From NCBI GenBank assembly GCA_946902985.2, contig OX336396.1, positions 233,320,797 to 233,384,796 on the forward strand: a DNA stretch of 64,000 nt, written 5' to 3'. How positions within the stretch are numbered: position 1 is the stretch's first letter; every line of letters starts with the position of its first letter. This document shows positions 1-7,917 of the stretch, piece after piece. The notes below the pieces were generated by a model. It made no database searches and was not told where the DNA came from. It saw only the letters and a program-made list of their open reading frames with translations. The translations under genes were made by a program, and so were the position numbers. Source of the DNA: Meconema thalassinum. Taxonomy: Eukaryota; Arthropoda; Insecta; Orthoptera; Tettigoniidae.

Positions 1-891
1 AAACTTTCACTTCGATCGCATGATTACGACACAAGAAATTAAAACTTAATTTTAAAATTTCGCACAGCCGCCATCTTGAGGTTATGTAAGCAATTGAATT
101 AAATTAGATGGCAGTGCATTACAATCTGCAAAATCAATTACTGTACCACATTTCACTGCGCTCAGAGAGTTAAATCACGAGAAAAGTCTATTAAAATATT
201 TTAAATTCGCTTGGTCGCCATGTTCGTTTCGTACTTTACAAGTTTATGAAATATACATAGGTATACCTGTATCAGTACCCTTTATCACCGTACAAAATTG
301 CAGGCTGATATCTGTAATAGTTTCGGAGATATAGAATGTCAGTGAAATATTTCGCACAGCCGCCATTTTGAGGTTATGTAAACAATTGAACTAAATTAGA
401 CTCCAGTGCATTACAATGTGTATAAACATTCGCTGTACCAAGTTTCATTACATTTAGATAGTTAAATCGCGAGAAAAGTCTATTTAAATATCTCAACTTC
501 GCTTGGCCGCCATGTTGGTTTTACAGTCACCAGGTTTTTGAAAGTCTCATAGGTGAACTTCTAGTAGTGCCCTTTATCACTGTACACAATTTCAGGGCGA
601 TATCGGTAATAGTTTCGGAGATATTGAATGCTAGTGAAATATTTCGCACAGCCGCCATGTTGGATTGGAGAGACGTAACAAAATTTGAAGGGCACGGTCG
701 AGGTCGCCGGGAATAGTGCTATGAACTTCCCGAGTTTCATTGAAATCGCTCCAGCCGTTTCGATTTTATTAGGGGGGGACACACACACGAATCACACACA
801 CACGCACACACACACACACACACACACGCACACACACACGGACAAAAGGTGATCTCATAAGCCTATTTTTTCAAAATTGAAAATAGGCTAA
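1..891 (+). repeat. 146-bp-monomer transposon, copy A (5' cut by window)
   Basis: Plus-oriented copy of a dispersed element. Its body is a chain of ~146-bp monomers, each with a GCCGCCAT-type core; the CAT of this core falls at 72, 219, 364, 511 and 656, so spacing alternates 147 and 145 bp. The body is followed by an (AC)n tract at about 785-838 and then by the family's terminal block at about 840-891, which contains the phrase GGTGATCTCATAAGCC and an AGCCTATTTT/AAAATAGGCT hairpin and ends in GGCTAAAAA. No coding capacity is seen. Other copies are at 17973-19192, 19857-21347, 21348-22370 and 22371-24436. Confidence 0.85.
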
Positions 892-1480
892 AAATGGTGA
901 TAGCCATTTCATTTTTTTCACACATGAATATTTACAATTTCCACTTTACATTTTTTACATTCCCCTTGTTTAGTTTAAACATTCTGTACATTTTTGTTGT
1001 TGTGAAATAAAAAACAAGGTTTACCAGATCACAATGTCTTTTAATTCTAAAAATGGTGATAGTCATTTCTTCATTTTCATTTTTTCACACATGAATATTT
1101 ACAATTTCCACTTTACATTTTTTTTACATTCCCCTTGTTTAGTTCACACATTCTGTACATTTTTTTGTGAAATATAAATAAGGTTCACTGAATCACTATA
1201 TCTTTTAATTTTTAAAAAATGGTGATAGCCATTTCATTTTTCACACATGAATATTTACAATTTCCACTTTTCATTTTTTACATTCCCTTGTTTGGTTTAC
1301 ACATTCTATACATTTTAGTTGTTGTGAAATAAAAAAACAAGGTTTACCAGATTACAATGTCTTTTTAATTTTAAAATGGTGATAGCCATTTCACTTTTTC
1401 ACACATTGATATTTACAATTTCCACTTTACATTTTTTACATTCCCCTTGTTTAGTTCACACATTCAGTAAATTTTTTAAA
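891..1480. repeat. ~160-bp tandem repeat, about four units
   Basis: The phrase AATGGTGATAGCCATTT or a close variant recurs at about 892, 1052, 1216 and 1373, each time followed by TTTCACACATGAATATTTACAATTTCCACTTT and a CCCCTTGTTTAG block in shortened or slightly changed form. Units are about 157-165 bp and the last is partial. AAATGG/CCATTT and CCTTGTTT/AAACAAGG form short inverted repeats inside the unit. The array lies directly downstream of the minus-strand polymerase gene and could be the terminal region of that element. Confidence 0.8.
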
Positions 1481-1656
1481 ATCATTTTTGTAATATACAA
1501 AAGCAAAACATTTTACACTAAAATGTATTACTTATCTTATTTTTACTAAACTACTGTAGCCTAACATTATACATTCTACTTACAGTTTTTACAAAAAAAA
1601 AAAAAAAATACAATATAAAACACACTACAAATATTACAATATAGTGATCATTAGAC

Positions 1657-3495
1657 TTAAGTAAAGTAATAGTCGTCAATACGACTGTTTCCCCAAGCAA
1701 GAGTATTAAATGTTTTGGGTATAATGAATCGTTTGTTGTCTTCATTACTTAAAGCAACTTTGTTCAACAAATTGGTATGTAGCTGATGATTTTTACTTCT
1801 AAATACACACATTTTCTTATATAATACAGGTGGGTTACTAACTATACAGTTCTTATAATCACTTATATCTAACTCTTTACTAACAACATTCTTTTTCACT
1901 CCTTTTAATTTTTTTACTACTACATCATCAATTGTCATATAGCTGTATGATTTAGATTTTGTGCCTACAAAGGTGTCTATAATAACACCAGCACATTCAT
2001 CCTTAAATTTCCCAAGAACCTTTTTGTTTACTAGAGGTAAATGGTAAATTTTATCCTCTGGATAGTCACTTGTATCAAACCTATTTAGCTCAGTTTTGAT
2101 ATCATCATAAAAATCATCAGTTTTAAACTCATAAATAAAAGAATCTGTGTCTGTGTAGAGTAATTTAGCATTATCAAGATAGTTTTTCTTTACATAATCA
2201 TAGTGAAATTCATACATAAGTGTTTTTGACAATTCCAGAATGGTGTATCCCACATATATGGGTTTGTTGTAAGTTACTTTAAGACGATTCATTTGTATTA
2301 CAACTAAATCCTCATGAATAATTGAACAGCTATGAAAGTTAGGCTTGCTTATTAAGTTGCTCGCACCATACCTCTTACCATCATTCTCCCACTTTGTTAT
2401 CAGCTTTACATCAACTCGTTTATCAACATTCTCCATAGTCTTTCCAAAAACACTATTATTCATGAGTTTATAAAAATCCTTTTCAAACGCGTTTGTTGAC
2501 TGTGTTCTTAAATTATTGTTTAGATCAATATACGGTTTGAGCCATGCTGACTGTTGAAATTGCAATACGCGATGAATTTTAGTTAATTTTAATCCATGCT
2601 GTAGACACTGTTTCAAGTTTTGATCATGTATTACATATTTACATTTATCATTTACATTAGCAATTAACATTTTTGTTCGTGATGAAATGTATGGAGATTT
2701 CATATTCTCAGGACAAAAAGGTAAATCATTATGATCATCATGTAACTCTTTAGGGTACTCAAGATTTACCTCTAAAATATATCCTTTATCATCGTTATCA
2801 TTAAGAGTGTCAACATGTAAGACATCAATTTCAGGTTGTGTCAGCCAGCGAAAATCTTTCAGTGGTAGATATTGACTCATAGCCCAACCATATTGGTTAT
2901 TTGCATCGAGGTAGACAATATACTTTGACTCTTCACAAGGGTTGTAGCTAGGCATGTATTTATTATTCGCTTTAGAGTACCGTCCACTACATTGGCTTAA
3001 TCCACCTCGAATTGATGATTTTATAAAATTGATCATGTCTATATCAGTCATTAATTCTAAATTTACTTTCGTTTTTTTCAACATTGAACTGAAACTTAAC
3101 CCAGGAGCAGTGAAATACTGACAAGGATCAAGGTCATAAGTTTTCATACAAACATTTCGAAAATTTTCAAAAACATCTGCTAATAATAACACATCTGTCT
3201 TCAAATATATGTCTGAAAATTCTCCTAAAGTTTGAATGTGGAACTGTGTCCATACACGTTGTGCATGTAAATATTCGTGATCACTGATATGACTTGTGTT
3301 TAAGGAACTGTAAAATGCATCTTTCGGTGGTAAACAACACTCCTCAAGACGTTCCACACAGTTAATATATTCATAAGGGAATATACCCTTTTGACGAATC
3401 AAATTAAAATCATCTTCTTTAGGAAAGACACGATGAATTTCATGAAACTGATCTGATTTTAAATTACTAGCCAGCTTATCAAGACTACTCGGCAT
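1657..3495 (-). CDS. Protein-primed family-B DNA polymerase, C-terminal half
   Basis: This 612-residue open frame holds the palm of a type-B DNA polymerase of the organellar/viral (DNA_pol_B_2) kind. Visible motifs are an A-type motif YLDANNQYGWAMSQ at about residue 193, a B-type motif KLMNNSVFGKTMEN at about 340, and the catalytic C motif YTDTDSF at about 446. Such polymerases replicate linear mobile DNAs from a protein primer, as in Polinton/Maverick-like elements. The frame opens at an internal Met; its natural N-terminal part is the neighbouring frame at 3510-5573, from which it is separated by a single frameshift. Conservation of all three motifs suggests a recent or recently active copy. 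I see no integrase, packaging ATPase or capsid gene nearby, so membership of a complete Polinton is not shown. Confidence 0.85.
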   Translation of the reverse strand: MPSSLDKLASNLKSDQFHEIHRVFPKEDDFNLIRQKGIFPYEYINCVERLEECCLPPKDAFYSSLNTSHISDHEYLHAQRVWTQFHIQTLGEFSDIYLKTDVLLLADVFENFRNVCMKTYDLDPCQYFTAPGLSFSSMLKKTKVNLELMTDIDMINFIKSSIRGGLSQCSGRYSKANNKYMPSYNPCEESKYIVYLDANNQYGWAMSQYLPLKDFRWLTQPEIDVLHVDTLNDNDDKGYILEVNLEYPKELHDDHNDLPFCPENMKSPYISSRTKMLIANVNDKCKYVIHDQNLKQCLQHGLKLTKIHRVLQFQQSAWLKPYIDLNNNLRTQSTNAFEKDFYKLMNNSVFGKTMENVDKRVDVKLITKWENDGKRYGASNLISKPNFHSCSIIHEDLVVIQMNRLKVTYNKPIYVGYTILELSKTLMYEFHYDYVKKNYLDNAKLLYTDTDSFIYEFKTDDFYDDIKTELNRFDTSDYPEDKIYHLPLVNKKVLGKFKDECAGVIIDTFVGTKSKSYSYMTIDDVVVKKLKGVKKNVVSKELDISDYKNCIVSNPPVLYKKMCVFRSKNHQLHTNLLNKVALSNEDNKRFIIPKTFNTLAWGNSRIDDYYFT

Positions 3496-3509
3496 AAAGC
3501 GGAATGAAT

Positions 3510-5573
3510 CTAAAAATCGCAGTTTAATGGTTTTTTATTGCTAGTTTTGATGTATTTTGTGAACGATATGTATTGTTCCTTATTATTCGCAATCACATCA
3601 ATTTTCACATCTGAAGCTCCAAATTCTTTAACGATAAAGTGGTTATCGTATTTGCTACCGTTGTGTAGAATGACCGGAATGAATTTACTTACTCTATAAT
3701 TTAAATTACATTCTTGGTGAGCAGCACCACGATATTTTCCTGTTAAATGGTCATGATCGCGAACCCTGTCTGAATATAAACATTCACCACATATAAAACA
3801 ATTAGTTTCAGTTTCAAAATTCATTTGCTCTGAGGAAGTTAGTGACTCCATTGGAATGATCGTATTTAAAATAGAGGATATACGAATGGCATCTTTCTCA
3901 AGCCTTTCCATAAAAACTTTAGGTGCATCAGGTCCTCTATAGAGCTCAAACTTATTTAAAGAGTCATCATAACTACATTTAATATAATATGCAAAGCTAA
4001 AAGGTTCATGAATGTGAGTTGTGTTGGTGAAAGGTTGGGCTGGATTTGATGAACATGTATTAAATGGTTTTAGCAAAGCCTCGAAGTCAGCATATATAAC
4101 AAATGGTACTCGAAGCTGTTTCTCATAATCCTTAAATTTTAGAATGTTATTTTTAGGAGTCGGTAATACCGTACGAACATGATTACACCCCCATTTTTGA
4201 TGTTGAGTTAGTTGGTCCTCTTTTCTGAAATAGAGCAAACAGCCATCACACAACCACTTCTTAGATTTATGTTTTGATACTTGACTACCAACAAGTCTAC
4301 TTAAATGTTTTATCCAACAATAGTGGGCGTTTTCACCTTCAGTTATGTATAGTAAATTTACATGAGCATCCTTTTTTTCCTGAGTATAATATAGAGGGCC
4401 TACTATACTCTTATTTTCAATTTCATAAACATTAATACTTACATTGTTCAGCTCTTCAAAACGTTGAATGTCTTTTATCGCCATAGGAAATTCTATTTCT
4501 TTTAAATCTAACACTGAAGAATAGTGAGGATAAGATGACGTTCTCTCCAAATGTCCCACTGCTGGATGGAGAGCTGAGGTTACAGCCCATGCAAAGCATG
4601 CGTCATCATTATTCATAACGTTTACACAAGCGTGCTTACGTTTGATCCATCCTGGCAAATCAACGTATGATGATGCTCGAAGGGGATTATATTTATTCAT
4701 GTTGGTTTCTAAATAAAGTACTTCAACTAACGCCCAGCCTGACTCCCTTTCCTGGAACTCTTCACTCTTCACAATGATAGCACTTGAAATATTTTGGTAT
4801 ATATCACTAATATTAGTTGATTCGCTAACAATTATGTTTTTTGTATTAAAGGATTTGATATCTGTAATTTCACCTTCGCTCCCAGTTTTTACATAGAGAC
4901 CAAAAAGTTCAAAATTCATTTTAATTGTTTTATGCTCTAATAAAACATTTTCTACTAAGCCAAACACAGTAGGTTGAACATTTTTTAAAAATGATTCAAT
5001 ACTTTGAGTTTTTTCTTCACTATGAAGTCTATAACTAGCAATTCGACTTTTAAATGCACTACCGATTTGTTGAACATTTCCAGAATTTCTTTCATGGCAA
5101 GTGTTATTTTTATGTTGAATACCGCGTAAATGTCCATGAATGATTGAAGAAGGTATATCAATATTACATACATCACAATGTGTTATTGAAGGTTCACCAT
5201 TCTTTTTTCTTTTTGTTGCACAACTATTTTCACAATCTTGAGAACGTTTACGCTTTTGAGCATCACATTCATTTAAAGGTTCCGTGCTAGTTGATGGTTT
5301 TACATATTTCAATTCCTGTTGTTCTCCATGCACTTCAACCTTGTGGGATTGATATCGCTTTACATCAGAAAAACCAAGTTCGCAAACTGAACACGAAAAT
5401 GGTGCTGAACTGACATGCATTAAATTTACATGTCGTGTAAGACTATCTTGCCTGTTAAATGTGGTAGCACAATGACTGCACACAAACATTTTCTGATTAT
5501 GTTTTGTACTTGCATGACGTTGAAGGTTGTCAGGTCTTGAGAACTGTTTCTTACAGTCACCACACTTGAACAT
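3510..5573 (-). CDS. Zinc-finger / exonuclease / endonuclease-VII-like N-terminal half of polymerase
   Basis: The 687-residue frame starts MFKCGDC and opens with three C2H2 fingers (about residues 4-25, 31-53, 59-82) and a fourth Cys2-His2 module near 131-155. The middle has a DNDACFAWAV-like segment (read here as NNDDACFAWAV) and a CDGC...H...C zinc ribbon, both typical of stand-alone polymerase genes seen in arthropod and cnidarian genomes. Exonuclease motif I (YADFEALL) lies near residue 490 and a motif II-like NGSKYDNHF near the end. Between them CFICGEC...DHDHLTGKYRG (about 590-612) resembles the recombination endonuclease VII fold. The frame ends at a stop near 3510 where the reading frame changes; the polymerase palm continues in another frame at 1657-3495. 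Confidence 0.8.
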   Translation of the reverse strand: MFKCGDCKKQFSRPDNLQRHASTKHNQKMFVCSHCATTFNRQDSLTRHVNLMHVSSAPFSCSVCELGFSDVKRYQSHKVEVHGEQQELKYVKPSTSTEPLNECDAQKRKRSQDCENSCATKRKKNGEPSITHCDVCNIDIPSSIIHGHLRGIQHKNNTCHERNSGNVQQIGSAFKSRIASYRLHSEEKTQSIESFLKNVQPTVFGLVENVLLEHKTIKMNFELFGLYVKTGSEGEITDIKSFNTKNIIVSESTNISDIYQNISSAIIVKSEEFQERESGWALVEVLYLETNMNKYNPLRASSYVDLPGWIKRKHACVNVMNNDDACFAWAVTSALHPAVGHLERTSSYPHYSSVLDLKEIEFPMAIKDIQRFEELNNVSINVYEIENKSIVGPLYYTQEKKDAHVNLLYITEGENAHYCWIKHLSRLVGSQVSKHKSKKWLCDGCLLYFRKEDQLTQHQKWGCNHVRTVLPTPKNNILKFKDYEKQLRVPFVIYADFEALLKPFNTCSSNPAQPFTNTTHIHEPFSFAYYIKCSYDDSLNKFELYRGPDAPKVFMERLEKDAIRISSILNTIIPMESLTSSEQMNFETETNCFICGECLYSDRVRDHDHLTGKYRGAAHQECNLNYRVSKFIPVILHNGSKYDNHFIVKEFGASDVKIDVIANNKEQYISFTKYIKTSNKKPLNCDF
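3531..3536 (-). other. Homopolymer frame break between polymerase halves
   Basis: A run of six A on the minus strand lies where the two polymerase frames part. The amino-acid similarity to a continuous polymerase implies a one-base length change in this run. The zero-frame codons before the run do not form a good shift heptamer (the base ahead of the As is T), so a mutation is more likely than programmed slippage. Confidence 0.6.
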
Positions 5574-5734
5574 GATGATTACTTTCCAAGTTATCTATAA
5601 AAGAAAGAAATAATCAATGTTAGTAAAAGATAAAACAAAATTTACAATATAAATAGTTTAATTATATTCCAGTCAATGGTTATAGCAGGGTATTTAAATC
5701 GATCTGTGAACTCCTAGCAAGTCTAAATTCATGT
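5574..5734. other. Polymerase upstream region, nothing recognised
   Basis: AT-rich sequence upstream of the minus-strand polymerase start. I see no convincing TATA box or other gene. Confidence 0.5.
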
Positions 5735-5804
5735 AGTTCTAACTGGGGGTTACTATATACCACTGTCACTGACACCTAGCGGTGAACATTGGAACATGAT
5801 AGAG
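5735..5804 (-). repeat. SINE-2 tail fragment
   Basis: The stretch CACTGACACCTAGCGGTGAA followed by CATTGGAACATGATAGAGTG closely matches the tail part of the minus-oriented SINE at 51905-52213. No tRNA-like head is present here. Confidence 0.6.
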
Positions 5805-5805
5805 T

Positions 5806-6079
5806 GATAGAAACCAGTGATCACCAGTTAAGTGAGCTAAGTGTGACGTCATAACCAATCTTAAAACAAGTCTAAACTTGTAGAACATGTCACGTGATAG
5901 AAACCAGCGATCACTAGTTAAGTGAGCTAAGTGTGACGTCATAGTCAGTCTTAAAACAAGTCTAAGCTTGTAGAACATGTCACATATTGAAAACCAGCGA
6001 TCGCCAGTTAAGTGATCTAAGTGTGACGTCATAGTCAGTCTTAAAACAAGTTTAAACTTGTAAAACATGTCACATGACA
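5806..6079. repeat. 90-bp tandem repeat x3 with CRE palindrome
   Basis: AAACCAG recurs at 5811, 5901 and 5991, giving an exact 90-bp period for three units. Each unit has TGACGTCA (5844-5851, 5934-5941, 6024-6031), the palindromic cAMP-response/ATF site, and an AAACAAGTCTAAACTTG-like block. The 90-bp length keeps an antisense reading frame open, but that frame is short and has no family likeness, so I treat it as non-coding. Confidence 0.9.
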
Positions 6080-6119
6080 AGGTTAAGTTAGGTAAAGTTA
6101 AGTGAACTGAGGTTAAGAC

Positions 6120-6305
6120 TTTAAATATTCCCTCTGTCACTGACACCTAGCAATGAACATTCGAACTTAATAGAGTGGTAATCAAAATCTAACCTACAAA
6201 ATTAGCTTTACACATCATGGTCAAGTAGTTCCAACGTTTGACTGCTAAATATACCATTTTCACTGACATGTAGTGGTGAATATTGGAAAATATCACTCTA
6301 ACTGT
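6120..6305 (-). repeat. Two further SINE-2 tail fragments
   Basis: CACTGACACCTAGCAATGAA at about 6140 and CACTGACATGTAGTGGTGAA at about 6258 repeat the tail motif of the SINE at 51905-52213. The first is followed by the TAACCTACAAAATTAGCTTTACACA stretch (shortened here) seen in that SINE. Confidence 0.55.
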
Positions 6306-6720
6306 TTCAAAGTTATTAGAGGGGCGCTTACCTTTTTATAATTGATCAACTGATGCCACTGAATGAACAGATTGTAGGAATCTGATATCCTACAAGTATC
6401 CAATTATCTGCAAACAAATCAATCAATCAATCAATAAATACATTCCAATCAATAACTTCAACATCAATTAGTAATAAAAGACTACAATCCATTAATAATA
6501 AGTACTTACTTTGCACAATAATTTAATGATTTTCTACCAAAACGGCTTTACAACTCTTGAGCAGTAATAGAGCACTGTTCACTCAAAGCGAGTAATAAAG
6601 ACTGACAGTAGGGAGATATATGACACCCCTCATATATAAACTCTCATCGCTCGTGTCAGCAGTTTTTTGCAGATCATTGCAATTCCTTTCCCAATACAGT
6701 TGAGAGTCCAAAGTACACTA
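6306..6720. other. No recognisable feature
   Basis: AT-rich, with a short (CAAT)n-like run near 6416-6432. No open frame or repeat relationship was recognised. Confidence 0.5.
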
Positions 6721-7019
6721 GGAACACCTGTGTGGTATTCAATGACTGCTGACTTTGCATGATCATCACCCATTGTCTTAATCAACATATGGGGTTTCAA
6801 ATTACTACAGCGTCAGTCATAGCAACAGCAGTGTGCGCTCTCTGGTATGTCAGCAACATGACACCGGAAGGAACACCTGTGTAATATCCAATAACTGCTA
6901 ACTTTGCATGATCATCATCCATTGTCTTAATGAACACTTGCGGTTTCAAATGACTGCAGTGTTAGTAATAGCAACAGATCTGCACGCTCTCTGTCATGTC
7001 TGTAATATGACACAGGAAG
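6721..7019. repeat. 149-bp tandem duplication
   Basis: GGAACACCTGTGT starts at 6721 and again at 6870, and the following ~149 bp align with scattered differences, including TTTGCATGATCATCA and CTCTCTG blocks. Only two units are present. Confidence 0.85.
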
Positions 7020-7220
7020 TAACAAGACGTCTTACTGCACGTGCCATCTCCTCAGTTTTAACATCTTAAGAACATGTATTATTCTCTTTCAACTACAAAT
7101 GACTTGTTAGAACACATCCATCCACCAAGTTAGATCCCTTGTATGTTCACATGTATTTCATCACTTTCCTTTCATATCGTTATCCCATTATAGTAGTGGG
7201 GGATTAGTGAACAACGTCAA

Positions 7221-7244
7221 TTCAACACACACACACACACACAC
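7221..7244. repeat. (AC)n microsatellite
   Basis: Short uninterrupted AC dinucleotide run. Confidence 0.9.
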
Positions 7245-7314
7245 AAATGTAGTTAGGCCCTTTAACATAATTTAAATAAATTCATGGGCTAGTCCGTAGG
7301 AACCAGGCCAAAGG

Positions 7315-7445
7315 GACCCGTCCAAAGGGATCAGTCCAAAGGGATAAGGACTCGTCCACAAGGACTTGTCCACAAGGACTCGTCAACAAGGACCCGTCAA
7401 CAAGGACTCATCAACAAGGACCCGTCCACAGGGACTCGTCAACAA
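7315..7445. repeat. 14-bp minisatellite
   Basis: Seven units of GGACTCGTCCACAA-type sequence run head to tail from 7348 to 7445, preceded by degenerate units from 7315 (GGACCCGTCCAAA and similar). The unit is not a multiple of three and no gene is read through it. Confidence 0.9.
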
Positions 7446-7804
7446 GGAACAGCTCCCCCACCCTCTTCAAAAGCCATGAGTGGGCATGCTAATTCATAGT
7501 GGCTTTCCACCGCACACATGTCTCTTGTGTAGAACAACTTTTCATTCCATATTAGCATTCAAACTCTCACATGTTGCAATTGGAAAGAGAGATTCTAAAA
7601 AAAAATACAATTTCACCCCCTAGTAGGGTTAGGTTTTATTTTGGGGTTGAAATATGTTGTCCATTGGAAAGGGGGTGTCAGCCCGAGTTCAATGACACCT
7701 CATTTGTTAAAATCCAACCATAAGTTCGAGAGATATCGCACCGCCGCCATCTTGTGTGGAGGGTGTGGAGGTGGAGGGTTTTGAACCCCCACAAAACCAC
7801 TACT
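7446..7804. other. Relic flanking sequence with one GCCGCCATCTTG core
   Basis: No gene seen. CCGCCGCCATCTTGTGTGG at about 7740-7758 resembles the core of the 146-bp-monomer family, but regular spacing is absent. The stretch replaces the 5' LTR expected ahead of the gypsy element. Confidence 0.5.
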
Positions 7805-7818
7805 GGTGGCACGTAACA
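7805..7818 (+). repeat. Residual 3' tip of the 5' LTR
   Basis: GGTGGCACGTAACA is identical to the last 14 bases of the 3' LTR (13825-13838). Nothing further upstream aligns. Confidence 0.7.
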
Positions 7819-7820
7819 AC

Positions 7821-7832
7821 TGGTGTCAGAAG
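7821..7832 (+). other. Putative primer-binding site
   Basis: TGGTGTCAGAAG begins two bases after the LTR end; TGG pairs with the CCA end of a tRNA. The priming tRNA was not identified. Confidence 0.55.
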
Positions 7833-7917
7833 CCGGATTACGAACTCAAGCACAACACCTGACGGTCCTGGTTTCAAAACCCGAGCAGGTCATTTTCTCT
7901 AATTTTCCTGTGAGTGC

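Noticed and set aside
3527..3540. Programmed frameshift in the polymerase
   Set aside because: The base before the A-run spoils the P-site pairing needed, so an indel is the simpler explanation.
1657..7300. Complete Polinton/Maverick
   Set aside because: Only the polymerase was found; no integrase, ATPase, protease or capsid frames, and no long terminal inversion.
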